The notes under the pieces were generated by a model. The model had not been told where the DNA came from, made no database searches, and saw nothing but the letters and a program-made list of their open reading frames with translations. Positions 1-11,319 of a stretch of DNA of 64,000 nt are shown here, piece after piece. Position 1 is the stretch's first letter. Every line of letters starts with the position of its first letter. Source of the DNA: Marchantia polymorpha subsp. ruderalis (taxonomy: Eukaryota > Streptophyta > Marchantiopsida > Marchantiales > Marchantiaceae); assembly GCA_037833965.1 (NCBI GenBank), contig AP031352.1, positions 17,588,501 to 17,652,500 on the forward strand. Direction: 5' to 3'. The position numbers and the translations under genes were made by a program.

Positions 1-3000
1 GTAGGAACTGTCATGTTATTCCTTGGTTCAGATGAGCCAACAATTGAGTAGTGTCAGGGTTAAAAGAGTATAAGAATTTTGATGATTTAAAATTGTGGTC
101 GTTCTCAATGAGTAAAGCAAAGCTACTGTTTGCCTCCCGAGTTTGCTCACGACATTTCATTCCTTCATATATCAGAATGGCCATATGACTCTTTTGCAAC
201 CACGGAGACAACTCATTTACAACATTACACTTGGGTTTGGTGATGCCACTGATTTTAGTTTCTCAGTAATTACAATTGTCAATTTTACATCTCAAGGGAA
301 GACTCCACCGACACTCCCAAGTAAATCATCTGCGACGGGAAACCTTTCCTTTCAATATGCACACCAATCTTTAAACAACCTCCCAGTAGGTTAACCGATG
401 CGCATGAGCTACACGTCTCAGGAGATGCTTTTCACATGAGCGAGACCAACTCGGCGGCTCTAGACCAAAAGTACACGTCAGCAAGTACACGTGGAATTGA
501 AGATTTTGACTAAAGGCAGAACACGTGCACAGAATTATCCTTCCCACTGCACAGAACGCTGCATCCGAAGATGTCGGCCTGAAACGATTCAGAGTAAACC
601 AGCAGACATTTGTACAGCTTTACTTCAGAGCTGGCATTAGGCCAAGCTGGTAGTATGCGGAATAATAGTCGATGTCAGTAAGTCCTGATTAGCCGACTTT
701 GTTTTTCTTTGTGGAGAAATAAGCCGGAGTTTCAGAACACGGGTTGCATGCTATTAAGAAACTGCTTGCTGTCATCAAGAAGCCACATAATATAGATGCA
801 GGCCACTGGGAGCATGTTGGGTAAAGATTAAGTAGTTAAGGCAACAGAGCACAAGCGACAGGAATCACGGGAGAATGGTGTCTCGAATTCAAGACATTTC
901 AGAACGTGATTCTCATGTTGGGAAACTTCCAAAGATAGGAAAGCCTAGAGCCAGAGTAGCAAATATTGCTGCTCTGGCAAAACTAGTCAGTCATTGAAGC
1001 ACAACGTTCCAAAGCATCATCACAATCTCGTTTGCCTCGCTTCAAACTGCTCATTTATCAGAATTCGTGATAAAATACATTTCCAAATACAAAATTTCAA
1101 GAAAGTTAAAGTCTGCATTTCGATAAATTGTGTTGACAGACGTTTATATCATTATGAAATCCCACGTAGAACATGAAAAAATAGTTGATTTTCTCTTCAC
1201 TTATATCCCCCAATATCCACGTTTGAACTTATAATAAACAGAATGCTAGTAAATAATATTATTAGTCTTCAATTGAAGGACGAAAATCTTACAAATAGGA
1301 GCATTCACTTTTCATCATTCAATTTGAAAATCTAATGAACAGCAATGTCTTTGCCAATGTATGATAATTTTGAAAGATGAATAATTATGATAAGATAAAT
1401 ACTAAAAACATTAACCTTTGCTACAAAAATTTCTGATAATTTTTTCAATCCAATTTCCATAATAAAAATAATTCCATTCAAGGAAATTTTTAAATAAATT
1501 TTAAGCTTCGAATTCATGATAATTTTACACATATAATGAAAATCAACAAGCTTACATGTAAATACATGTCTCAATTGATTTACTCAAAAAGAAATATTTC
1601 ATATATTTTTTGATTTAGAATAATTCAAGTTAATTATTTTTAAATAAAAATTAAGAGAGAGAGAGTATATTATTTTCTTTTCATGAGCTTATTAAATTTT
1701 ACATTTTCTAGATTAATTGATAGATTAAACAAAATAGTATAAATTTCATCAACTTATCAATCTATATTACAAAATTTAACGAATTTTGTAATATTTTAAT
1801 GATAATTTTTAAGACACTGTTAACAGCTGTGATTGTTTTAATGTCAACAGTTAATAAATCTTTTAATAAATGATCCACTACATTACAAAAAGTTCTAAAA
1901 TCCATATTTGAGATGCAGTCTACATGAACAAAATCATAAATTGAATAATATTTAATTTGAATTTCATCTGTATTTAAATATAATAAAAAATTATGATATT
2001 TTTCATGAGACAATAAAAATTAAATTAAATAGTAATAATGCAAATTTATCTTCATTTGAAAATTTTAGTATCAAAATAAAACATGAGATAGGAGTTTTTT
2101 AATATGATGATTGTTTTTTATTTTTAATCCACATGAATAAATCATAATATTTATTTTCAGTTTCAATTCTTAACTATTCCTTTGTTTAAATTATATATGA
2201 AATTTTTTGAGAAATTAATGGTTTATGATTTTTTACAATAAATGAACAAACATGTGTTGATTTCAAGAAACATGAGTTAAATGGCTTTCAAAAAAAATGT
2301 CTTCAAAGTTAAATGAAGACTAATTTCAAATTTTCAGTATATTTTTTTGAAATAAAAAAATGATCCTATAATTTTCCGAATTTTTCTTTTTTAATTTGAA
2401 AATATCACATATGAAATATGTTCCAAATTTCATTTATCTTTTCATGACATAAATCATTCAAATGAAATAGATTGTGAGAATGCTTCAATTTTTTGAAATA
2501 AAAAATATAAATGTTACTCCAAAAATGAAAAATTAAAATTTCGATCAATAAAACTTATATTAATAATTATAATGTAATATATATTATTATATTATAATAG
2601 AAATAAACTTTTGATATCTTATCTATTAGTTTAGGGAACTTTGGAGCAGTAAGTGAATTAATTGCAAGCATGACTCATGTACATGTCATAACAATTTGTT
2701 GTATGTTCACTTATGTGTTTGTGTTATTTGTCATGAAGATTTTTAGAAGCAAATCATATATGCAGCTGACAATCCATTACTAGAATATAGACTTTAGTAC
2801 AATAATGTCATCTAGATTGGATGAATTTATATGCATGCAACTACAACTCTTATCCATGTGGCCAAGTCCTTAGGGTGCTGATGTATCATCCGATAAAATG
2901 CTGGGTTCCAATTTGGGTTTATGATGACATCGCACACGTGTGGAAGGATTTGGCAGCGGGGGTCAAGGGACGGAGTTATGCAGGTATCACCTTCGGATTC

Positions 3001-3051
3001 TAGACAATGAGCTTGTAGTTCATGTTAATTTAGAAAGCTTCGAAATGAACG

Positions 3052-3078
3052 CTGCTATTGAACGCTGTTCAATAGCAG
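3052..3078. repeat. Perfect 12-bp hairpin, 3-nt loop
   Basis: The arm CTGCTATTGAAC (3052-3063) is followed by the loop GCT and an exact reverse complement (3067-3078). A partial further copy of the arm (TATTGAAC) follows within about 15 bases. There is no flanking gene, so its role is unknown. Confidence 0.8.
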
Positions 3079-4198
3079 TCGTATTGAACAGCTTGATTCA
3101 ATCGAATTTCAATCAATTATTATCATAATTTTTTATTCACATTTGTATATTTGGCGCCGGCTGTCCATAACCCTGGTCAATGAATATTGCACTGTATAAG
3201 AAAGCAAAGATTTCGCAATGGAAACAGCCATTTAAAACCATAACTTCTTTAGCCACATAATTTTACGAGAGTAGTGTATAAACAAAGTACCTGAGATATT
3301 ATTCCAGTCACACAATGTTTCTAAGAATTGTACTTATCTGCAAATAAACCTCTCATAGTATAAGGTTTTTTTAGCTCAGATGGGATCATCATTGAAGTTC
3401 AGCAAATGTTCTAGCATTTTTTGTGGCCAGTTACAACTTTTTATGAAGAGCATGTGTAATCACAGCTAGACTTCATATTGTGAAGATCTACTAAAAAACG
3501 TTTTTTTTTTTGTTAATTCGTGAAGTTTCAAATATATTGCATTTTGTTAAAGGAGGCATATCACCACCTTATGTTTGCATGCCTTTTAACCATATCTCTA
3601 ATTGATATTTTATTGCATGTAGTCTACATCTTTTACTAGCAAATTTTTTGTTATTTCATATGATGTAATACTTCCTTATTTTGTTGATGGTTGATTCATA
3701 TTCATAAATTGAAAAAAAAATTATTACGGATTTTTAAATCTGGAGTTAATGAAAAATTTCCAATTATCATCATATGAAATACATTAAAATTTTTATCATC
3801 ATGTTTTGGGATATTTTAGCTTAAATTATCAATTTTTCACAACAATGAGATTTTTACTAGGGCTTAAAAATATGTATGCATGTTAATATGATCGAATGCT
3901 AAATGGAAAAAATTAAATAAATGACTCGTTGGTCAATCCAAATATCAAACACAACTTCACGTGATGTAATATCAAACAATAAAATATCAGTATGAAATTA
4001 TCAGTCTTAAAATCGGAATATATTGAAAGTATTGTTAACATTGAAGTATTGGATTCAAACTAAAATTAAATTTTATACCTAAGTACACAAATTTTATTAT
4101 ATCATATGATGCATAATAATAAAGTACAAAATAAATATAAAAATTCATCAAATATTATAATAATAAATGCATGTGAACAAAATCAAAATAAAAAAAGC

Positions 4199-4244
4199 TC
4201 ACATTTGAAGTGTAAATTTTTCCATAATTTCACCTCAAATGTGA
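4199..4244. repeat. Imperfect inverted repeat of about 19 bp
   Basis: The left arm begins TCACATTTGAAGTG and the right arm ends CACCTCAAATGTGA. The arms match apart from one mismatch and one inserted base, around an AT-rich loop of about 9 bases. It lies in the AT-rich spacer. It may be a fold-back transposon relic or a chance structure. Confidence 0.5.
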
Positions 4245-6000
4245 AGATTTAAATATATTTCATTGAATGTGCAAATTCATCATTTATTATTTTTTAAATA
4301 TTAAATTTATAATTTCATACGTTTCAAAAATATTCCAGTTGTATCAATAACACGTTTTGAACCTTTGAATTTTGATTTATCTGTTTGTTTGGGAGTAAAA
4401 TGTGTTTTAAATTTTCAAATTGGGTTTCATAAAAATTAGATTTGAAAAGTCTACAACCTTCAAATTTCAATATGAATTTATTTATATTATTGTAATGTAT
4501 ATACATAAAAAAATATATTTTATTTCATAATTTTAGATTATTAAAAAATTCTAACTCTTAATATTTAAAAAAATATCAATGAAAATATTACATTTTTTTG
4601 TTATGACATTTTCAATGCTTTAATGCCTAATATCTTTAAATCACATTATTTAATTATATGAAAAATTTGATATTGATGATAGATTGAGTTGATTAAATTG
4701 CTATTAAAATTTTTGTTATTTCACGATTAAATCCGAAATAAAAATCTGTTTCCTGAACTGATTTTTGAATTTGAACAAAATAAACCAAAAAAAATATTAT
4801 ATTGTTTATAAATTAGTTAAAGAAATACATATAGCAATAAAATTGAGTTCATTCATGTATATATATATTATATCTTTGAAGTTTATTGAAAAACTTGAAA
4901 CTTATTGTTTTATAACATAATTTACTTTTGATGAATTTTGAGTTTACCAATACGTTATTAAATGTAAAATTTAAAAATTTCAGATATATTTATAATTTTT
5001 ATACCGAATATTCTGAATCAAAATAATAACAGAAATTAAATGATTTTGCATATGATATCGATTGAACTGAATTTTTTAAGTTAAAAATTAAATTTTTTTT
5101 CTTTGAATAGATTTGTTAGATACAAATATCAAAGTATTAGTTTTATGATATTTTGATGGTTGGGTGTGTAAGTAAGAGTTGAAGACTATAGAAAATCGAC
5201 ATCAATCATAAATGTTGGTCTTTTGTGAAAATAATGTGTGTTATGTAAAATATTGATAAAATGCATGCAACAACTCAGTTAGTTTGAACACTAATTATCA
5301 GTTGATTGATTTGAATAGCAGAAGATATTCAAAACTAAAATTGATTCAATAAAAATATCGAGTGTTGATCGAGTTGAAAATCGACTCCATTAGAAGCAAA
5401 GAAAGGAAAACTGGCAGCAAGTTGGCCTTGCTGGGGCGTTCACACAATGTGAGGGATGGAAGACCTCAGTGAGGACTGTTATGACTGTTCATTGAAGGGA
5501 CGAGGATGGAAGCTATTGTTGACGTTTTTGCATTTGGAAAATGCATTGGTGCTGATGGCACAGTATCTATAGACTGTGATGTTGGATGCGGAAATATGAT
5601 GCTTGATCACAATTGTACGAGCACTTATTCACACGATGGATCGCATTATTGGAGAACTGAGAAACCTTGTATGTGAAGAATTCCGAAGTTTTCTTAAAGA
5701 TGTTTCCAATTGCTTTCTAAAGAAGGACGACGTGCTCGTATGCACATCCATCGGCCTTCCCGACGGCACATCATGGTCGTCGGGAAAGATTTCGCCTGCT
5801 TTAAATGGAGACTAATGAAATCTGTAACAGTTGACGAAGGAATTTAGTAGTAAAGACCGGACGACTTGAGCGAAATCCTTGTTCACAATCAATATTTCAT
5901 TGTGTCATGTACGGTACTTTATCTTTAGAGAACAGGCAGCAGAACACGGCTACATGCCGTCGTGACTCGTGAGGGAGTTTCCACCGAAGAATCTCAACGA

Positions 6001-8913
6001 TCCGAGGATCATGATTCATGATTCGCAGAACCATCACAGAACGCACTTCGAGGGAGTGTTGGTAGAGCAATCCCTCTTCGACGGAATGTGTTGATGCGTT
6101 GAACATTGAGACGCTCATGGGGGCGACCTGTGCAGGACTATGCAGCAGCAGAAGTGCGCACTTCATGACAGCGCTCCGATTCACGCACGCCGGAATCGTT
6201 CTGTTCGATCGGCCGGACCCTGCAGCCAGCGAGCGACGTCGGCCTCGATGCTCCCCTCCGAGCTGCAAGAAGAACATTCGATAACCGGCTCGAAGCCTCT
6301 TCGGTACAAGGACAAATGCGAGATGGGTACGATGCGGTGTCCCCAAAAAGCCCGAGGCCTCGGCGTCCATCATCTGACCGGCCAGAAGCAAGACGGAGGT
6401 GGGCTGCAGCCGGTTCCGTTTTTAGATCTGACAGCCGGTTTAATTTCCACTTCAGTTCCCGCAGTAGCCGCTGTGCAAGAGAAGGCTCACGAGGTCGACG
6501 ACGACCGAGCGCGCAGTGGCCACTCGCGGCGCGAAGGGAGGGACCGGGAAAGAGAACTTGATTCTCCGGGACGGAGGAAGTTGTCGAGATAGACCGGGAG
6601 ACCGGCCGAGGAAGTAACGCGAGCCTCCGGAGGGCCCAAGGTGGTGGTGGTGGGTCAAGACAGAGGACCTGGTTAGCGAACTTTATCCTTTCTTCTTCAA
6701 CTGTAAGCTGCGGGTTCTGACAGTGGGGATAAGGACAGGCGAATACACGCCGGCCTGAAATAATCAAAGGCCGAGGACATCGGTGGGCTCAATCGAAGCC
6801 TCCCGACGAGTGGCGATCGCGACAGCAGATCTCCGGGTCGCCGCTGGCAACCCACAAGCACCGGTCGGGGCTTTGGAGACCATTTAAAAGACGCCACGTG
6901 GAAGACTCATCGGTCGTCGTCGTCGCCGCGGCGGGAGAATGGTCGACGGGAAGCGCGCGATGTACGGTCGGTGCAGCTACCGAGCGCAGAATATGGAATA
7001 AATATTTATGCAGCGCTCAGGCCTCGGAACGAGAGAGGGCGTGCGCCCGGCGGGCGGGGCCGCGAAGCGAACGTCGAGTCGTCCATGCATCGAGCGAGCG
7101 AGCGGGCGGACGTACGTACGCACGCACCGGAGGACACGTATCGAGTGCGTCGTCGTAGGTGACCTAAAATCGTCGCCGATGGCCTGGGCTCTCTCTGGTC
7201 TGGACAGTAGCCGGAGGAAGGAACGATGGAGCGACGGAGCGACGGACGGGGCCGGTGGGGCTGCTGCTGCGGGCGACGGGTAGGTGGAGCAGTGGACGGG
7301 AGGAAGGAAGGAAGTAGCTCGCTGCATGACAGAGGTGCGCGGGTGGGGGTCGGAGTTCGAGGGGGTATCCGAGAAGGGGGCCTGGCTGGAATGAGGACGA
7401 GAGAGGCCGGGAAGAGGAGGCGCGAGGTAAAGGGCCCGAACGAGGGGCGGAAAAGGGAAAGCGGCGACGGGGATTGGTCCGACGCCAGCTAGATTGCCAG
7501 GCGCGCATGGGAGGATCGAAAGCCAGGACGGATGGAGAGAGAGGGCCGGACAGATCGATAACTGCAAGGGGAAGGCACGGGAAGGCGGGAGGGGGAGGAC
7601 TGCGAGGGGGGGTGGGTTCGATGCGGCGGGACCGGATGTGGTGTTCTTGGACGACGACTCGGTAGGCCAGCCAGAGCTGCAGCAGCAGGACGGACGCCAT
7701 GCATTGCGCTCGCTGCTTCACCTGCTCGCGGTCCTGCGTGGCCGACTGCCTCCTCACACTTTTGCTGCCCCGTCCGCGCCCCCGGCCCCGCCCCCATGCC
7801 TCGGGCCAACGTGGCCGAGGCCATGGACGCTCGCGAATGTAGTAGCATCCCTCCACGTGCTCGTTCTTGCGATCTCCTCTACCCCTCCCCCGGCTTCGCG
7901 GGCCTTGCTGCTTCTGAGCTCGTCTCGTCGGCCCCTGTTCTATTTCACCTCGCTCGAGCCCTCTCGCTGCTTTTTCCCCATTAGGGTTGGTCAGTCGGGT
8001 CGCGTCGTGCGCTCCGCTTTTTGCTTCTGCTGGCCCCGCCCTCGCCCTCGAGCTCCTGCACTGACCGGTCGGTTGGATGGTTGCCGAGATTAAATGGCGC
8101 AAGCACTCGGGCTCTTGTTTTTTTCCTCGATCGCGGTCGCCTGCGCACATTTCGTGCCCGTCCGCCAGTAGATTATCTTCCCCCGTTCGCCCGGCGTCGT
8201 CGTCCTTCTCCGCCTGCGCTCTGACTGGCCTCGCGCATCGGACAATCTGCTGCCAGAAGATCAGTTCTTATCCCCTACATCGTTCTCGCATTCCGTTAGC
8301 CAGCGGTCCGAACCTTCTTTGTCGCCCGCCTCCGGACGCCCGAAGAGTGTTGCTTCTCCCGGCGTGTCCCCGCTCTCATGGCGTAGTAGCCAAGCACCGA
8401 TCGATCGGGCCGAGGCGTTGCTGCTTCGATCGCCTCGTGTCGTGTCGATGCAGGCCGGTCGGTCGGGTTCCCCGCGATAGCAACGGGGATTGTTCTCGTG
8501 GTTTCTCTCGGAGCCGTGTGCAGGTCGCGATTTCTGCCCAGGGATTCCCTCCGGGCTCGGATGCGCCGATGCCATCATCTTCCCAGTGCGCGATGCGTCG
8601 CTCGAACTGTGTGTCGATGAGCAGACGGACGCGTTCGCCTGTGCAGGAGGAGAAGCGGGCGTCTTGAGAGTGAATCATGCGAGGTCGCGCACTCCACAAT
8701 GAGCCTCGGAAAGGACCGGAGAAGATCAGCGCTTCGTCGATACCATAGCCTGTGGTTTGACTTCAGGTTGAACCGGACTTGCATTTTGCTTCCTCCTCTC
8801 CCGCTCATCTGATGCTCAGAATACGCGACGACGGCACCTCGTTTCTGTGTTGTGCAGCATCGCCGTGTCGTCTTCGTGCTCAGTGGGTTTCCAACTTCAA
8901 GCTCATCCTAGCT
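6001..8913 (+). promoter_or_regulatory. GC-rich upstream and leader region of the CR4-like gene
   Basis: Composition rises sharply to GC-rich and CpG-rich from about 6.1 kb and stays so up to the receptor-kinase start. Open frames occur on both strands, as expected of GC-rich DNA, and none resembles a known protein. TATA-like patches lie near 6880 and 7000, and a telo-box-like TTAGGGTT lies at 7983-7990. The region probably holds the promoter plus a long 5' leader, possibly with a leader intron. The start of transcription cannot be placed from sequence. Simple repeats such as (CGAG)n and ACGTACGTACG occur around 7.1 kb. Confidence 0.5.
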
Positions 8914-11319
8914 ATGGTTACCACGCTCTCACGCTCTCTGGGAATCAAACGTGCAGCCTATCCGTCTCCGCGTGGACTCCCATTCCTGCTGTTCCTGTTC
9001 GTGGCATGCTGCGTTGCGAGGATCGAAGGATTGGGCTATACGAATTCCATCGCAGCATCGTACGGAGATTTAGGACAGGTTTGTGCAATTGAGGCGAGTG
9101 GTGAGCAGGTCGTCTTATGCTGGGGGAAAAACAGCAGCCAGGTTGTGCAGGCCAGCTCCACACAGGTTTCTTTCGTGGTGATCACAGGTGGCGAGGGATT
9201 CGTTTGCGGATTAAGGACAGGTAGCTATAATCCATACTGCTGGGAAGGCAACTTGTCCACCACGAACAGTCTTCCCGATGTGTACCAAAATGTGAGCTAC
9301 TCGACCATCGCTGCTGGGGAGCGTCACGTATGCGCAATCCGGAGACTGTCAGAAGCGGAACGGCCCGGCGAGGTTGAATGTTGGGGGGAAGACGAGCGTG
9401 GAGAAACAGACCCTCCTCCTTTCCTCAAACTAAAGTCCTTGGTGGCCGGCAGATGGTTCACTTGTGGCTTAGACGACAGTCACCATGCTAAATGCTGGGG
9501 AAGTGACGAGTACAGCATCCGAACGAAAACACCGTCGTGGGAAGAGTTCGACAGCTTGTCCGCGGGGACCAATCATGTATGTGGCATTCTTAGATATACG
9601 CAGAAAGTCAAGTGCTGGGGAGATAATGGCGCTCAGCAAGCGAATCCTCCATCAAATGTCTCCTTCGTCGCTGTTTCGGCTGGCCTCCATCATTCGTGTG
9701 GTATCAAGGCTGACACACATGAAGTTGTATGCTGGGGAGCGGCTCACATCTATTCAACAGAAGTTAAGTCGGGAACCACTTTTTTGGCTCTCACTTCTGC
9801 ACCGAATATGACTTGTGGAATCCAAGAGGGCAGTCTTCTGGCTATGTGTTGGGGAAATGGGATCGAGTACATGCCGCCGCTTGAGCTCTTTTCTCCTGGA
9901 GTCTGTGTTTCTAGGGATTGTCAAGCTGGGGTGGAGTTCTACTTCAACGCGAGTGCCAACATGAACTTACCTGTCAGCACCGTGGGTACAATTTGCAGAG
10001 ACTCGTCCCAGAAAATTTGTATTCCCTGCGCTAAAGCTTGCCCTGCCGGTGAGTTCCTCTCGAAGGAGTGCGGTGGTGGTGTCGATCGCAAGTGCACCGA
10101 ATGTGAATTGTGTCATTCCACCTCCTGTCAAGATGCTTGTGCAACCTTTTCTCCTCCTGTCCCCAGCCCGCAACAGCAACTACTTCAAAATAATGCGGGC
10201 CATAAAAAATCTGGAGGCGCGGCTACAATAATCGGAGCTGCAGTCACCGGTGGCCTGGTGGTGGCAATAGTGGGAGCGTTGGCTTTCTGCTTCGTCTATC
10301 GGAAAAGGGTTCGATACCATTTTTGGGGATGTGCATCGAGGGAAAAGCTTTCTGAGAACGGAGGCATCACCCCTCCAGAGTCGAATGCAGGATCGAATGG
10401 TGGAATGAGGAGGAAAGGAAATAACCATGAAATATATCGGATGCAAGCTTTTCGGCTGGTGGAGCTCAGGGAAGCAACGAATGGATTCAAAGAGCTGAAC
10501 GAGTTGGGACGAGGTAGCTACGGCTTCGTGTACAAGGCCCTTTTGCAGGACGGGAGGGAGGTGGCCGTGAAGAGAGCCAATGCCGCGAGGAGAATTCAGA
10601 GCAACAGTCGTGACTTCGAAGCCGAGTTGGAGATTCTGTGCAAGGTCCATCACGCGCATTTGGTCAATCTAGTGGGCTACTGCGAGGAGATGGGAGAACG
10701 ACTTCTCGTGTACGAGTTCATGCCGCACGGCACTCTTCACGATCATCTGCACGGAGGTCTGGCACAGCTCAACTGGAATCTGCGGTTGAAGGTGGCGGCT
10801 CAAGCAGCTCGAGGAATCGAATATTTGCACAAGGACGCATGTCCTCGAATAATTCACCGGGATATCAAATCGTCCAACGTGCTACTGGACGCGGAGTGGG
10901 GGGCCAGGGTAGCAGATTTTGGTTTGGCGCTTCCGGAGAGAGAAAAGGGCCCCCCTCCTTCGATGAAGCCCTCGGAAGTGGCCTACGTGGACCCCGAGTA
11001 CTTAATTTCTCAGAGCTACACGGAGAAGAGCGATGTCTACAGCTTCGGCGTCGTGCTTCTGGAGATTTTGTGTGGAAGAAAGGCCTACGACAACGACTAT
11101 GTTCCGGCCAACATCGTCGAGTGGGCGACTCCCTACATCAGACAGGGAAAGAGTACACAAATACTTGATCGGAGCTTGGAGCTGCCGAAGAACGTAGAGC
11201 CTTTGATTAGAGTAGCAGAGATTGTGGAGCTCTGTGTGAGATTTAATCCGGAAGACAGACCATCTATGTCGGATGTTGCGTCCTGGCTGGAGCTTGTGGG
11301 TCGGAGTTCCTCTTTGTAG
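8914..11319 (+). CDS. CR4: CRINKLY4-like receptor kinase (CR4/ACR4 family)
   Basis: Single-exon gene for a plasma-membrane receptor kinase of about 801 aa. In order: signal peptide (hydrophobic core LPFLLFLFVACCV, residues 22-34); a seven-repeat RCC1-like 'crinkly' ectodomain to about residue 335, with recurrent CWG motifs; a TNFR-like Cys-rich segment to about 420; a transmembrane helix at about 437-462; and a Ser/Thr kinase at about 525-795. Visible kinase residues are GRGSYG 532-537, Lys553 in VAVK, HRD 648-650 and DFG 668-670. I chose ATG 8914 because it has a good context (GCTATGG) and places the signal peptide at the N terminus. An in-frame ATG at 8812 would add 34 residues. The protein ends just after the kinase and lacks the long C-terminal tail of Arabidopsis ACR4. 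The P+1 loop reads SEVAYVDPEY where GTxGYxDPEY is usual. In angiosperms the family controls epidermal and root stem-cell fate. Confidence 0.93.
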   Translation: MVTTLSRSLGIKRAAYPSPRGLPFLLFLFVACCVARIEGLGYTNSIAASYGDLGQVCAIEASGEQVVLCWGKNSSQVVQASSTQVSFVVITGGEGFVCGLRTGSYNPYCWEGNLSTTNSLPDVYQNVSYSTIAAGERHVCAIRRLSEAERPGEVECWGEDERGETDPPPFLKLKSLVAGRWFTCGLDDSHHAKCWGSDEYSIRTKTPSWEEFDSLSAGTNHVCGILRYTQKVKCWGDNGAQQANPPSNVSFVAVSAGLHHSCGIKADTHEVVCWGAAHIYSTEVKSGTTFLALTSAPNMTCGIQEGSLLAMCWGNGIEYMPPLELFSPGVCVSRDCQAGVEFYFNASANMNLPVSTVGTICRDSSQKICIPCAKACPAGEFLSKECGGGVDRKCTECELCHSTSCQDACATFSPPVPSPQQQLLQNNAGHKKSGGAATIIGAAVTGGLVVAIVGALAFCFVYRKRVRYHFWGCASREKLSENGGITPPESNAGSNGGMRRKGNNHEIYRMQAFRLVELREATNGFKELNELGRGSYGFVYKALLQDGREVAVKRANAARRIQSNSRDFEAELEILCKVHHAHLVNLVGYCEEMGERLLVYEFMPHGTLHDHLHGGLAQLNWNLRLKVAAQAARGIEYLHKDACPRIIHRDIKSSNVLLDAEWGARVADFGLALPEREKGPPPSMKPSEVAYVDPEYLISQSYTEKSDVYSFGVVLLEILCGRKAYDNDYVPANIVEWATPYIRQGKSTQILDRSLELPKNVEPLIRVAEIVELCVRFNPEDRPSMSDVASWLELVGRSSSL

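Larger units (their letters stand above)
1..6000. other. Intergenic spacer, mostly very AT-rich
   Basis: No gene can be supported here. The first 1.2 kb and the last 0.6 kb have moderate GC. The middle, about 1.2-5.4 kb, is strongly AT-rich with many homopolymer A and T runs, and all open frames are short and unlike known proteins. I found no tRNA-like T-arm, LTR pair or transposase motif by eye. Two hairpins inside it are listed separately. Old, decayed transposon DNA is possible but I cannot show it. Confidence 0.6.

Noticed and set aside
5897-6391. Minus-strand open frame of 164 codons
   Set aside because: It starts with TTG rather than ATG and resembles no known protein.
7164-8150. Long minus-strand open frame (328 codons) upstream of the CR4-like gene
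   Set aside because: It is Arg/Pro/Ser-rich low complexity in GC-rich DNA, overlaps several equally open frames on the other strand, and has no domain. It is best explained by few stop codons in GC-rich sequence.
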